A DNA stretch of 64,000 nt from JBAQMG01 sp049302575 (GCA_049302575.1 JBAQMG010000051.1:1-64000); one strand, 5' to 3'; positions 33,799 through 44,800 are shown, counted from the stretch's first letter. Translations and numbers: made by a program. The notes: generated by a model not told the origin, from the letters alone.

Positions 33799-34818
33799 TT
33801 ATGGAATTACTATATTAAACAGATACCCAATGATTGTAATAGCCACAGCCATAATTCCTATAAAAACAGCAAGCAGTCTCGGTTTTAACACCTTCCTTAA
33901 GATAATCATTTCTGGTAAACTTAATGCTGTTACAGACATCATAAAGGAAAGTGCAGTTCCTATAGGCATACCAAGTCTGGTAAGCTCCTTAACGATAGGA
34001 ATAGTTCCAGCAGCATTTGAATAGAGCGGTATTCCTATTAATACTGCTACAAACACTGCAAAAGGATTATCTTTACCTGCATATTTTGCAAGCCAGCCTT
34101 CTGGTGCCCATCCGTGCATGATACCACCGATCGCTATTCCTATAACAACATAAGGCCATATCTTTTTCAGAATTTCCAAAACGTAATGCCACGCATCTAT
34201 AAAGCGTTGCTTCCAGGTTGGATTTTCAATTTCAACGTCACCCATTTTCATGTTGTAGACATATTCTTCAACATACTTTTCCATTTTAAGCTTACCAATA
34301 ATAAGCCCTGCAATGATTGCCACTGTTACCCCTGTAGCAATATAAAGTAGTGCGATCTTCCAACCAAATAATCCCCACAGCATGACAAGTGCTACTTCGT
34401 TAACCATTGGCGAAGATATAAGGAAGGAAAACGTCACTCCCAAGGGAACCCCTGACTCAACAAACCCAATAAATACAGGTACGGCAGAGCAGGAACAAAA
34501 AGGAGTTACAATGCCCAGCAAGGCAGCAAAGATATTTCCTAAAAAACCTCTGGCCTTACCTTCTCCTAAAAGCTTCTTTGTCCTTTCTGGAGGAAAAAAA
34601 CTTCTAATGATGGATACAATAAAAATAATGACTGATAACATTAAGAATATTTTCATCGTATCATAAAAGAAAAAGTCAACGGCACCTTTATAATGCTCTG
34701 ATTCCAAAATGGAAGCATTTTCTCCAAACAAGTTTAAAGCCCATCGGATAAGAGCCGTTAATCCATAGCTAAGATAGAAGGCCAACTCTTTCAAAACCCA
34801 ATCTATTGTTGAAAACAT
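33799..34818 (-). CDS. DUF318 / ArsP-like permease
   Basis: A 339-residue membrane permease with about eight helices and two related halves. The signature VTPFCSCSAVPVFIGFVESG with the CSC cysteines, and the second-half GIPLYSNAAGTIPIVKEL, mark the DUF318 family, which includes ArsP exporters of organoarsenicals. A specific substrate cannot be assigned, but ArsR regulation and the redox partner suggest arsenic or a related metalloid. AAAGGTG lies 8 bases before the ATG. Confidence 0.88.
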   Translation of the reverse strand: MFSTIDWVLKELAFYLSYGLTALIRWALNLFGENASILESEHYKGAVDFFFYDTMKIFLMLSVIIFIVSIIRSFFPPERTKKLLGEGKARGFLGNIFAALLGIVTPFCSCSAVPVFIGFVESGVPLGVTFSFLISSPMVNEVALVMLWGLFGWKIALLYIATGVTVAIIAGLIIGKLKMEKYVEEYVYNMKMGDVEIENPTWKQRFIDAWHYVLEILKKIWPYVVIGIAIGGIMHGWAPEGWLAKYAGKDNPFAVFVAVLIGIPLYSNAAGTIPIVKELTRLGMPIGTALSFMMSVTALSLPEMIILRKVLKPRLLAVFIGIMAVAITIIGYLFNIVIP

Positions 34819-34904
34819 CTATATCACACCTTTAATTTTCATTGCTTCCAATTCTTGTTCTTTTATGAGAAGGTGTTGAAGTTGTAGCGTTTTCATAGTC
34901 TTTC

Positions 34905-36083
34905 TCATATTCTTTCAGGCTGGATGTTTGTCTGAAAGCTGCTCTTTACAAGCAGTGCAACAACGGTTACCAGCAAAAGCCCCGTTCCGTAAATTGTAAA
35001 TAACCTTTCAAAACTGGACGCAGCAATAATCCTTCCTCCTATCGCAGTTCCAATGCCTCCTCCACCCATGAAACAGAAGGCAACAAGTGACATAGCAATC
35101 CCTCTAGCTTTTGCTGCAAATTCTGTAGCAATAGTCAGAAAGGTTGAATGTGCCAGCATAAAACCAAATCCCATTAGTCCAACTGCAATTACTACTATAG
35201 GTAGAAAACTTCCCATTGCAACCAGCAATATGTTCGCTATAAAGGCAAAGCCCAAGCCAATGACTGCAGTTTTTTTACGACCTAGCTTTGCAGCAATCTT
35301 GCCTGATTTTCTGCCTGCAATGAGTGCCATTACACCAAAAGCAGTCATTACCATTCCTATAGCAAAATTATTTATATCAAATACATTTTTAATGAATCCT
35401 CCAAGGAATGAAAAAGATCCTATTAGGAAAACACCTTCAAATATGACTAACACATAAATGATAACACTTGAAGGATTTTTCAATATAGTTATATACGGCA
35501 TTAAAGCCTTACTTTCGTTATTTTTTGTGGAAGGTATCTTTCTGCCTATAGTAAATAACAATACAGAAGAAATAACTGCAAGCCCTGCATAAACGCCAAA
35601 TACACCTCTCCAATTCAAGAAATAGGCAATCGAACCACCAATGGCCATACTTAGTCCTTGTCCCAAGAAAGATATCCCCATAAACGAACCTATAGCTGAC
35701 TGTCTTTCTTCCACTGGGAACAAATCACCTATAAGTGCCAATGAAACAGGCATGATAGCTGCTGCAAATATCCCTGTCAAAGCTCTGTAGGCTGCTAAAT
35801 CAGGAATTGCAGTAGCAAATGCACAAAGTGCAGTAGCTACTGTAAACAAGGTAATTGAAAAAGTAATGATCTGCCTCTTACCGAATCGCTCTGCAAGATA
35901 GCCATATATAAGCTGAAATAATCCAAAAGGCAACATGTATGCAGTAATAACAATCGAAGCTGAAGCAACATCCACATTTAGATTCTGAGCAATAGAGGGC
36001 AGAATTGGTGAAACAACCCAATTGTCCGCCATCGCTACGAAACCTGCAAACCCCAGTATTAATATGATTTTTTTCTTATCCAT
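34905..36083 (-). CDS. MFS transporter (drug/metalloid efflux type)
   Basis: A 392-residue major facilitator with 12 predicted helices. The loop 2-3 signature YGYLAERFGKRQIITF and the motif-C-like GPLF region are typical of proton-driven exporters. Substrate unknown; ArsR-linked MFS genes in clostridia are often treated as arsenite or small-molecule exporters, which is inference here. AAAGGAG lies before the ATG and overlaps the end of the broken Fe-S gene. Confidence 0.9.
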   Translation of the reverse strand: MDKKKIILILGFAGFVAMADNWVVSPILPSIAQNLNVDVASASIVITAYMLPFGLFQLIYGYLAERFGKRQIITFSITLFTVATALCAFATAIPDLAAYRALTGIFAAAIMPVSLALIGDLFPVEERQSAIGSFMGISFLGQGLSMAIGGSIAYFLNWRGVFGVYAGLAVISSVLLFTIGRKIPSTKNNESKALMPYITILKNPSSVIIYVLVIFEGVFLIGSFSFLGGFIKNVFDINNFAIGMVMTAFGVMALIAGRKSGKIAAKLGRKKTAVIGLGFAFIANILLVAMGSFLPIVVIAVGLMGFGFMLAHSTFLTIATEFAAKARGIAMSLVAFCFMGGGGIGTAIGGRIIAASSFERLFTIYGTGLLLVTVVALLVKSSFQTNIQPERI

Positions 36084-36098
36084 AACACTTTATCTCCT

Positions 36099-36307
36099 TT
36101 AACCACAACAGTTTGAGCCACTGCAACATCCTGAATCTTTATTCGAATCATTTCCACAGCCATGACACCCTTGAACACATCCTTCCGTCTTGACAACTAC
36201 CAACCGAGTGGCGAACTCGCTTCGCTCGATGATCTGACTTGCTTAAAACAAGCCTCACCGTCGATGCATTCTTCGTAGTTTAATACTGAATACCATGATT
36301 TTGACAT
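36099..36307 (-). pseudogene. 4Fe-4S ferredoxin-like cassette protein, broken
   Basis: An ATG at 36307 with AAAGGAG upstream opens MSKSWYSVLNYEECIDGEAC, then stops after 36 codons. In another frame the sequence continues as VVVVKTEGCVQGCHGCGNDS and ends in CCSGSNCCG at 36099. Intact relatives in ArsR cassettes have a ferredoxin core between these ends. Here it is deleted and replaced by a short inverted-repeat-like junk segment (GAGCGAAGCGAGTTCGC). The intact N- and C-termini make the identification fairly clear; it cannot make a working Fe-S protein. Confidence 0.7.
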
Positions 36308-36322
36308 TCTGATCATCTCCTT

Positions 36323-36637
36323 TTATTTTGATAATGAAGTTTTTGTTTCTTCTATCTGACGAAGTATAATTGCTTCAGCAAGATCAATCATTTCGTAAAC
36401 CTCGTTGTTTTTAATTGAATATATAACCTTCGATCCATCTTTTTTGCTTTCAACAATACCTTGATTTTTTAATAAAGTAAGATGTTGAGAAGTATTAGAC
36501 TGCTCAGAATCAAGGTTAGGCAGAATCTCACAAACACACATCTCACCCTGCCTTAAAAGCTTTACTATTTTAATTCTTGTAGGATGGGCCAAGGCTTTAA
36601 AAACATTGGAAACTAGTTGACTTCCCATATTTGACAT
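36323..36637 (-). CDS. arsR: ArsR/SmtB family repressor
   Basis: A 104-residue winged-helix metalloregulator. The ArsR metal-binding motif is present as EMCVCEILPNL (Cys-Val-Cys in helix alpha3, as in arsenite/antimonite sensors), followed by the HTH segment NTSQHLTLLKNQGIV. It is first in the cassette and presumably represses it through the inverted repeat at 36719-36748. AGGAG lies 8 bases before the ATG. Confidence 0.95.
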   Translation of the reverse strand: MSNMGSQLVSNVFKALAHPTRIKIVKLLRQGEMCVCEILPNLDSEQSNTSQHLTLLKNQGIVESKKDGSKVIYSIKNNEVYEMIDLAEAIILRQIEETKTSLSK

Positions 36638-36718
36638 TATTTCATCTCCTCTTGTTCAGATTTATGATCCTAAAAGGATTTACGCTAAGTACCCAAGTTT
36701 TTTTAACTTATTAATACT

Positions 36719-36781
36719 TTATCATATTATAATCTTCTAATATGATAATAATACTGTATATCTTATGCTACTTTTTGTCAA
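36719..36781 (-). promoter_or_regulatory. Promoter and ArsR operator of the metal cassette
   Basis: On the minus strand TTGACA (36776-36781), 17 bases, TACAGT (36753-36758). Immediately downstream is a perfect inverted repeat TTATCATATTA / TAATATGATAA (36719-36729 and 36738-36748, 8-base spacer). Size, AT-rich symmetry and placement over the start region are those of ArsR-family operators. Confidence 0.8.
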
Positions 36782-36794
36782 GAAGACATTAAAA

Positions 36795-36839
36795 AATCAG
36801 CAAATGAAAATCTTAGCTCAAGAATTTCATTTGCTGATT
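36795..36839. terminator. Bidirectional terminator upstream of the ArsR cassette
   Basis: Perfect 15-bp inverted repeat AATCAGCAAATGAAA (36795-36809) with 36825-36839, flanked by an A-run at 36790-36796. It insulates the cassette from genes on its right. Confidence 0.75.
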
Positions 36840-37164
36840 ATGTTTAGCTCATTCGGATAACCCTAGGATTTAGTTAGGTTGTAAAATCAACTTATATATG
36901 ATTAATTACTTAGCCTGCATTTTTCAGACCATCTTTTCCATTGCGTTTATGGTAATATCACAAGAAAAAGCTTAAAAATGATTTGACTGAAAAACTAACT
37001 AAAATCAATTTTCCATAACACAAAAAATAAACTCCATCTCTATTTTATAGGTAATCTATCTTAAGTTAAGCAATCACCCCTCTTAAGACATAAATATTGT
37101 TTTAAGTTCCTGGATAGTCTACACAGCAGTTTTCATACCACTGAATAACGCAGGCATCAATTTG
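36840..37164. other. Gene-free interval
   Basis: 325 AT-rich bases without an ORF having a start site on either strand. No promoter or repeat convinced me. The right-hand end follows the broken gene at 37165. Confidence 0.5.
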
Positions 37165-37622
37165 TTAAATGGCAGCTTCATTTAATATCTTAATCAGATC
37201 AAGGGGTTCGAGTAAATCAAACGTTCTACGTAGTAGTTTGTTGAGTTCTGTGTCTCTGGCAACGGCATAGGTTTTAACACCCGAAGGTAATATTTCCCTT
37301 CAACGTCTCATACGCAGTCAAGGGCGTCTCAATTTTTCCGCCTACCTCTCTAGTTGAACGATACGTGATCGGTTTCCATAACTCTTGTTCCCACGCAACT
37401 TGAAAATGCTCGCGAACTTCTCTTGATGAAAGACCTATTTTAAGTGGGGAGACCCAGTAAACCATCCGCTCATCTTGATGTTCCATTAAAAATCGTATAT
37501 TGCTTGCCGTAGGATAGATCCTGTCCATCAAAAACTCGACAGCACCTTCATCGGCAATTTTGTGAACGCTGTTATACAAGCCTAGAAGGTAGTCGAATAT
37601 GACTGTTATTATTTGATCTCAT
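37165..37622 (-). pseudogene. Frameshifted gene of unknown family
   Basis: A strong AGGAGGT site precedes an ATG at 37622, but after about seven codons (MRSNNN) the coding sense moves to another frame (VIFDYLLGLYNSVHKIADEG). It continues openly to about 37285, then shifts again (ILPSGVKTYAVARDTELNK) to a stop at 37165. Joined, it would encode about 150 residues rich in charged and aromatic positions. I do not recognise the family, and the frameshifts could also be programmed or sequencing errors. Confidence 0.5.
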
Positions 37623-37822
37623 AGTCCTACCTCCTCGTCTTTGACAGTATTCTGAGTTGTATAATATATGTCTCTTGATAGGTTGTTCAGTAACTAAATG
37701 GAATTTGTACAATTGTATTATAATTTACTGATTTTTATTTCCATAATGCAGGAACAATAAATTGTGCCTAAGTTAATGTATTAAATAGTTCTTTCTGAAC
37801 AGTCTAAGCCGTTACCTAAAAA

Positions 37823-40800
37823 CTAATACTCCAGCACCTCCCCATTCCAGAAAAGATAAACCAGCTTCCCCTTAACCTTCTTTCCTGTCAAATTCTCCAA
37901 GGCACGGGCATAATAGCTAATCTGCACCCGATACCTCTCCCTAATCTCATCTACTTTGCCTGGAGCCACATAATCCGTCTTGTAATCCAGCAAGACAATT
38001 CCATCCTTTTCCTCAAAGTAGCAGTCAATAACTCCCTGGATTAGTAGCGTTTCCCCTTGGTAGGCCTCTCCCTCCAGTTCCTTGTACAATTCCTGGCAAG
38101 GTATCCCCATATTAAAGGGTATTTCCCGATTGAGCTTCTCTGCGGATAACATTCTTCTCCCCAAAGGAGATTCCAGAAACCGCTGGATTTTGTCCACAGC
38201 TACACTTTGTGCTTGCTGTTCTGTCAGCAGTGCCTTATCCACCATTTCCGCTATTTGAGCCTTAAGATCCTGCCGCTTGTAGTCTAGGTGCTGCATCACA
38301 AAGTGCAGAATCGTTCCAGCTTCCGCAGCACTTAAACCCTTCTTTTCCTCAAGGAACTTTGGTTTCTTGACCAACACGGGCAGTGCATCGGAAAAGGCGC
38401 CGTTCTCCTCTAAAAGTTCAGTCTCAAACCGCCTCTTCAACCCGGTTACCGAAACCTTGGCAGGCACCTTGGAGGTCTTGGCGTACGGATATTCCCAGCT
38501 CAACCTTCTGGCGATTTCTTCTGAGAAATCAGTAACTACCTCAGCAGTATTCTGTTCTACACATCCATTATGTGCATCTAATTCATCCTGTTCCTCCAAT
38601 CCAGTCAGCCCAACCAATTTATCAAGTTCAGCCAGCCATTGGCTAAATTCGCTTTCAGTATATTCTTTCGCGAATTTGCTACTTAAGACATCGCTTTTAT
38701 TCCATAGCCGGATGCTCCATGATGATGTATCTTCCAGTAAAAATCCACGAAACTCGCTCTCACTTCCACTTACTCTTCCACATCCGGCACTTTCTCTCAA
38801 ACTCTCGCAATCTTGATGTCTGAGCAGCGCAGGCCCAAGCCAATCGAGGTATCTGCCTCCTTTGAGCATTTCATAGGTCGAGAGCTTAGCTTCCGGAACA
38901 GCTGCCGACTTCACCCATTTGGCTAAAGCTTTGGGAACATCTCGCACCGCTCCCGTAATAATCAGCTTTTCCCGAGCCCTTGTCAAAGCGACATATAGTA
39001 TTCTCATTTCCTCGGACAAGTTTTCTGTTTTGATCTTCTCTCGGATAGCCTGCTTGGGTACTGAGGGATAGGAAAGCCTCAATCTGTGGTCTACCACATC
39101 CGGTCCAAAGCCCAATTCCTGATGCAGCAAAATACTTTTATTCATATCCTGCAGGTTGAATTTCTTGCCGCAGCCAGACAGAATCACCACCGGAAATTCT
39201 AGACCTTTGCTTTTGTGAATGCTCATAATCCGCACCACATTATCATTTTCGCCGAGGATTTTGGCGCTCCCCAAGTCCCCTTTGCTGCTTTTTAATTTAT
39301 CGACAAAGTTGATAAAATTAAACAACCCTTTATAGCTGGTTTCTTCAAACTGCCTTGCTCTTTCAAACAATATCCTCAGATTGGCCTGCCTCTGCTCCCC
39401 TGCTGGCATAGCCCCTACTGTTCCGTAATAGCCTGTTTCATTGTAAAGCTGCCAGAGAAGTTGGTCTGTCGAGAGATATAGTGATAGCTCTCTCCACCTT
39501 TGAAGGTCCTTTAAGAATTTTGCAGCCTTTTTTGCACTATCAGAAAGTTTAAATCTTGAGTCTGCATCAGTGCAACTAAGGCGGTCGCCTTCGCTAAGGT
39601 TTGGCGCCAGCCAAGTTTTCTTTAAACCATGACTTTCACTCTGATCCTGACCTCCTTTTGCTAAGACCTGCAGTGCCTTATAGAGTGCTGCTTTCCGATC
39701 TGTTAAGCGCAGTTCCACCAATTCATCCGTCGAAAAGGAAACTATCGGAGATCTAAGCACCGACAACAAAGGAATATCTTGGAGTGGGTTATCAATAATT
39801 TGCAACAGGGACAACATCACTTGTATTTCTGAGGTTTTAAAGAAGCCGAGTCCCGTATCGGCAAACGCCGGAATCCCCTGAATCGCCAATTCTTCCATAA
39901 AGGTATCCGACCATTTCCTAGTCGTACGCAACAGGATCACAATATCGCGATATTCTACCTTCCGATATTCCTTTTTTTCTTTATCAAAGACGCAAAACAT
40001 TTTCCCCTGCTCATCCGATTGCCTAAGCTCCCAGATTCGTTTGGCAACAAGCCGTGCTTCGCATTGGATACTATCCAACATTTCCTCTTCATCCAGCGCT
40101 TCTTCAATAAATTCTTGTTCTTCACTTAAGGGCTCTTCTAGGGTATTAAGCTCACCGCTACTCCCTGTTTGAATTAGATGAAACTCGGTTTTTCCTCCGA
40201 CAACGAGCGTTTCCATCTCACAATCTGCGAAAATCGCTCCCGGATTCAACGCTTCAAGGTCGGTATAATCTAGTTCTCCCACACTCACTGACATGATCTG
40301 CTTGAAGATGAAGTTAACCGCAGCCACTATTTCTTTACGACTTCTATAGTTTTTGAACAAGAGAATTTTTCGATAGGGCTCTCCTTGTTCCGAGGAATAA
40401 CGAGTGTATTTATCAAGAAATAGTTCGGGCTTGGCTTGTCTGAACCTGTAAATACTCTGCTTAACATCTCCTACCAGGAACATATTAGGTCGATCTGGTT
40501 CTGCCTTGGAAATCAGCTTGATCATAATTTCCTGAACCAGATTGCTGTCCTGGTACTCGTCCACGAAAATTTCTGTAAAGCGTGCTCTATAGTCTAGAGC
40601 GACCTTGGAGGGTCTAACCTCTCCCTGATCATCCTCTTCGGAGAGTATTTCCAAACAGAAGTGTTCTAGATCATTAAAATCAACCACTGATTTCTTACTT
40701 TTCTTGCTAGCGTATCTTTCGCCAAAATCTAACACCAGCCTGACTAGGCACTTCAACATGGGGTACATGACTTGCAGATCCTGGAAGGTTTCAGCGGAAT

Positions 40801-41830
40801 CTGTCGAAATCAGCTTTTCTTTGAGGATCTTAAGCCGAGCTTTCACGTCATCTCTGATTTTTTTCACTATCTCTTGCTTTTCTTTATCAGCTTCCTTCCC
40901 AGCTACTGGCAAACGGCTGAATTCAAAGCTTTGCAGCACTCCAAACACCCTATCCCAAGTTGCCCTAAGTTCAGCTGAGCAAACCTTCAATAGGGCTTCC
41001 AAGTTGGACAAATCCTCACAGAAAACGGGGAGATATTTCTCAAGTCCCACAGCAAACTGCACAATTCCGACCGCCCTGCTCATCCTATCTTTCAAACCCT
41101 CAACCTCACGCCGAACAGACTGCAGCAACACCTGCCCCCAAGGGGTTTCGCCAAAATCCAGCCCTGTAGGGGCCCTAAAATCTTCAAGCATTTTATGAAG
41201 CCATTTTTCCGGCCAGGGACTACTTTGGATAAAGCGATACAAGTTCAGCACGATGTCCTGTAGGGCTTGGTCATCTCTGTTCCCACCATAGCACTCCAAT
41301 AACTCTAAGAACTCCGAAGTTTCAGATTTTTTCTCGTTCTCTTTTTCATCTTCATCTTCATCATCATTTTTATTTTCATTCTCGTATTGGTCTTCGAACA
41401 ACTCCTTCAAAACCTCCAGCTTCATTAAGGCAGCTTCGGTTTCATCCGTAATTCGGAAACCAGGATCGATATTGATACTTTGAAAATTCCTGCGGATCAC
41501 TTCTAGACAAAAGGAATGGATGGTGATGATACTGGCTTTATTTAATAAGGTCAACTGCCTTTGAATAGTTTTGGAATCGGGATTTTTCTCTAAGACTGCC
41601 GTGAACGCTTCGCCAATCCTCTCCCTCATTTCAGTGGCAGCGGCATTTGTGAAGGTCACGACCAGCAAGCTGTCTATGTCAACAGGCTTCACTGGATCCG
41701 TAATTTTCCGGATAATTCTTTCCACCAGCACCGCTGTTTTACCTGCACCTGCTGCTGCGGCAACCAGAAGTGTACAATCTTTTTCAGTAATGGCCTCCCA
41801 TTGTTCCTTCGTCCAATTAGTTTCGGCCAT
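37823..41830 (-). CDS. addA: Helicase-nuclease subunit AddA
   Basis: A 1335-residue UvrD/RecB-type helicase with a C-terminal nuclease, one half of the AddAB double-strand-break resection enzyme. Walker A AAAAGAGKT is at 24-32; VVTFTNAAATEMRERI, FVDEYQDSN, VGDVKQSIYRFRQA and LYVALTRAREKLI are superfamily 1 motifs. The nuclease motif GVIDCYFEEKDGIVLLDYKTD is near the C-terminus. An unusually acidic Asn/Asp/Glu/Lys tract lies at 148-170. The ATG overlaps the addB stop (TAATG). Confidence 0.97.
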   Translation of the reverse strand: MAETNWTKEQWEAITEKDCTLLVAAAAGAGKTAVLVERIIRKITDPVKPVDIDSLLVVTFTNAAATEMRERIGEAFTAVLEKNPDSKTIQRQLTLLNKASIITIHSFCLEVIRRNFQSINIDPGFRITDETEAALMKLEVLKELFEDQYENENKNDDEDEDEKENEKKSETSEFLELLECYGGNRDDQALQDIVLNLYRFIQSSPWPEKWLHKMLEDFRAPTGLDFGETPWGQVLLQSVRREVEGLKDRMSRAVGIVQFAVGLEKYLPVFCEDLSNLEALLKVCSAELRATWDRVFGVLQSFEFSRLPVAGKEADKEKQEIVKKIRDDVKARLKILKEKLISTDSAETFQDLQVMYPMLKCLVRLVLDFGERYASKKSKKSVVDFNDLEHFCLEILSEEDDQGEVRPSKVALDYRARFTEIFVDEYQDSNLVQEIMIKLISKAEPDRPNMFLVGDVKQSIYRFRQAKPELFLDKYTRYSSEQGEPYRKILLFKNYRSRKEIVAAVNFIFKQIMSVSVGELDYTDLEALNPGAIFADCEMETLVVGGKTEFHLIQTGSSGELNTLEEPLSEEQEFIEEALDEEEMLDSIQCEARLVAKRIWELRQSDEQGKMFCVFDKEKKEYRKVEYRDIVILLRTTRKWSDTFMEELAIQGIPAFADTGLGFFKTSEIQVMLSLLQIIDNPLQDIPLLSVLRSPIVSFSTDELVELRLTDRKAALYKALQVLAKGGQDQSESHGLKKTWLAPNLSEGDRLSCTDADSRFKLSDSAKKAAKFLKDLQRWRELSLYLSTDQLLWQLYNETGYYGTVGAMPAGEQRQANLRILFERARQFEETSYKGLFNFINFVDKLKSSKGDLGSAKILGENDNVVRIMSIHKSKGLEFPVVILSGCGKKFNLQDMNKSILLHQELGFGPDVVDHRLRLSYPSVPKQAIREKIKTENLSEEMRILYVALTRAREKLIITGAVRDVPKALAKWVKSAAVPEAKLSTYEMLKGGRYLDWLGPALLRHQDCESLRESAGCGRVSGSESEFRGFLLEDTSSWSIRLWNKSDVLSSKFAKEYTESEFSQWLAELDKLVGLTGLEEQDELDAHNGCVEQNTAEVVTDFSEEIARRLSWEYPYAKTSKVPAKVSVTGLKRRFETELLEENGAFSDALPVLVKKPKFLEEKKGLSAAEAGTILHFVMQHLDYKRQDLKAQIAEMVDKALLTEQQAQSVAVDKIQRFLESPLGRRMLSAEKLNREIPFNMGIPCQELYKELEGEAYQGETLLIQGVIDCYFEEKDGIVLLDYKTDYVAPGKVDEIRERYRVQISYYARALENLTGKKVKGKLVYLFWNGEVLEY

Positions 41831-44800
41831 TATTGCTCACCTTCCTTTTCCGTAGAGGATTCCGCCAACAAGCCCCAGACCTCTTCGTCCTCTCGATCAT
41901 AAAGTGTTTTGAACGTGTTCTCTTCCCTGGCAGTATCAAACTGACAGACTGCAGAAAAGCCGCAATAGGTGCAGGGGGTGGTTGCTTTTTTCTTGTACGG
42001 TTTTATAGCAACATTACCTCTCATGATTTCCACACACAAGCCCTTTAGAAGCTTACTAACATAGGTGCGCAGCAGCTTGAACTGCTCTAGGGAGGCTGCC
42101 GAGGATTTGCCCAAAACCTCTCCCTTTTTGATTCTTGCTGGAATAATCAGTGAAACCCCTTCAATCAGGTGATCCATCTCTCTGATCAGCTTCACATCAG
42201 CCAAGAGCAAGCCTTTCATTTTAAGCTGCTTCATGATCGCCATTTCAATTTCTGCCTCGCTAATTTTACCCTGCTCTTTGACCATCGGATCATCAATTCG
42301 GAAATACAATACTCCTCCTGGAAGTACAGGCGGGGTGATATCCAGCCCGCTGTTTTGCCAAAGGGCATCAAGGTAGGTTATTAACTGAACCTGAAGACCG
42401 TAGTAGACATCCGACAGCTTGAAATCCTTATTACCAGATTTATAGTCAATAATCCGCAGGTAGGTGCCTTCTGCTGTTTTCAAGGCATCCACCCTGTCAA
42501 TCCTGCCTGTCAAATGGATCTTCTCCCCAGTTTCTAGCTCAATGATGATGGGAGGGAATTTGCCACCGTCAGCAAAGTCCATTTCATAGCCTATGGGATT
42601 GAAGCTGCTACGTCGGATATGTTCGGCAATCAACCAAACTGCTCTGGAAATGACCCTCTTCAACCTCAAAGTAAGGGCAGTATATCTTTTAGAGCCAGTC
42701 AAACCTGAACCCTGCATCTTTTCCAGCATTTCATCCATAATTTCCGAAACTTTTGCGCTACACCATTCCCTAGCAAATTCCCTCCAAGAAAGGTTTTGTT
42801 CAACAACCTGCTCTGAGAACCTTTCAATCACGGCATGCATCAAAGTACCTACGTCGGGCGGACTCAATCGGTATATTTTTCGTTCCTTGGCACCCAAACC
42901 ATACTGAACATAATAAGCAAACGGACAAGCGGTATACTTCTCCAGCCTTGAGACGCTGGAATAGGCAGGTTCTCCATAAAGTGCAGTAACTTTAGCCTTA
43001 CTGACCGGTAGAGCAAGATTTTTATACCGGAAAGCTGCGCGTGTAGATTCACATTTGGCTTGCCAAGCCTCCTGGGTGGCAAACCACTGGTACACGCCCT
43101 GCCACAAAGGTCGGAGGTCCTTGCCCTCTGCTTTCTGCCGAAAGGCAGACACCATTTGTTTAAAGGTCGGATTTTTTCCAGTAACAAGTTCCATTTCAGC
43201 CTGATCCGATTCAGGTTTTAAAATATTGCTGGCTTCGCTAATGGCCGGAAACAACTTCCGCAGCCTCGCTATGATCATCGACGGTCGTAGGGTTCGTCCT
43301 TCCTGATCTGCGATAGGCCAGCTTAAACGAAGGTAGTTTCCTGCAGTTGTCAACGCCCTGTAGACCAGATATTGTTCGTCAAAGGCTTTGGTTCTGGTAT
43401 CACTGGCTAACTCAACCCCGGCCTGGTTCAGAGTTGCTCTGTCCAGATCGGACAGGATGCCTTCTTCCGCTGTCGAAGCAGGAAATACCCCATCATTCGT
43501 GCCCAAGATATATAACGCTTTAACCTCATGACTTTTGGAACGCTCCACACTCCCTATCAACACCTGATCAAGCGAAGCGGGAATCAGCCCCACCTTATAC
43601 TCTCCAAGACCTATCTTTAAGATATTAGAAAACCTTTCTAGGCCAAAGGTTTCCTCTCCCATAACCTCCACCGTCTGGTCAAAGACTTCCATGACAATAT
43701 TCCAGACTTGTGAGGCTTCATTAGCCAAGTTTAGCTGTCCGCTTTTTCGGAATTGCTCAATCGTGGCTTCTATTCTCTCGGGTACTCCAAGAGCGCCAAG
43801 AAAATCATACAAGGCTGTGCATATTTCGGCGGCTTTCCTTCTACCTTTTGTTTGCTTACGGAATTTTAGGAGGGGTTCGGAAATAGCAGCTCTGACTCGA
43901 TTGATTTCCTCTAGCGCGCTTTTTAGACCGCCAGAATCTCTTCCATCGGGAATCAGACCAGGGCTCATAGTCCAGTCCTGCTCATTCGTCCAGCGGCTGC
44001 CTCGAATACCACAAGCCAGAACATAGTTTTCCAGCTGATCGATACTGCTCCGCTCAACACCCGTAAGTCCTGTTTTCAAGTAGAGAAAAACGGCTTCATA
44101 AGACCAGTTCTCCTTGAAGATATCCAGCATAGACAGCAACAGCCGAACTAGGGGATGATTGGTAATATCAATTTTTTGATCAATAAAATAGGGAATTTCG
44201 TAGTCGGCGAAGATCACCTCAATCAGCCTCTCATAGGCCGCAAGATTTCTTACCATCAGAGCCATGTCACGATAGCGCATTCCCTTGTCTCTGCAGAGGC
44301 GAACCATATCCCTAGCAGCGGCTTCAATTTCCGAAAAGATATTGACTGAGGAAAACAAGGAAATATCCTGGGTATTTGCTCGATAGATTCTGTAGGGATA
44401 GGCGCTCAGATTACGTTCAAGGTGAGCAAGCTCCGCATTAGTTTTGAACCGGAACAAGGGTTCTTCAGCTAAAACAACTGCAGGTTCAACCTCAATGTTT
44501 AATTCTTGGGCAATTCTTTTGAGTTTCCTGTAGGCCGCCTTCACCGCAGAAAATACATCAGTTCCGTCAGAAGGTCTACCATCAGAAGGTCTCTCTCCTT
44601 CCAGACAATCGGTACACAAGCTGATATTAACCCGTACTGCCGTTTGTAAGAGCTTGGCAACCACTTGGTATTCCTGTGGGGTAAAACCCGCAAAACCGTC
44701 AATCCAGATTTCCGCACCCTCATACATGGTCGTCAAGTTTAACTTTTCCGAAGCTAAGGTCAGATCATCATCCGAATCACTGTATCTCTCTACCAGGATC

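Noticed and set aside
38367..38816. 149-codon plus-strand ORF inside addA
   Set aside because: Antisense shadow of a well-supported gene with intact motifs.
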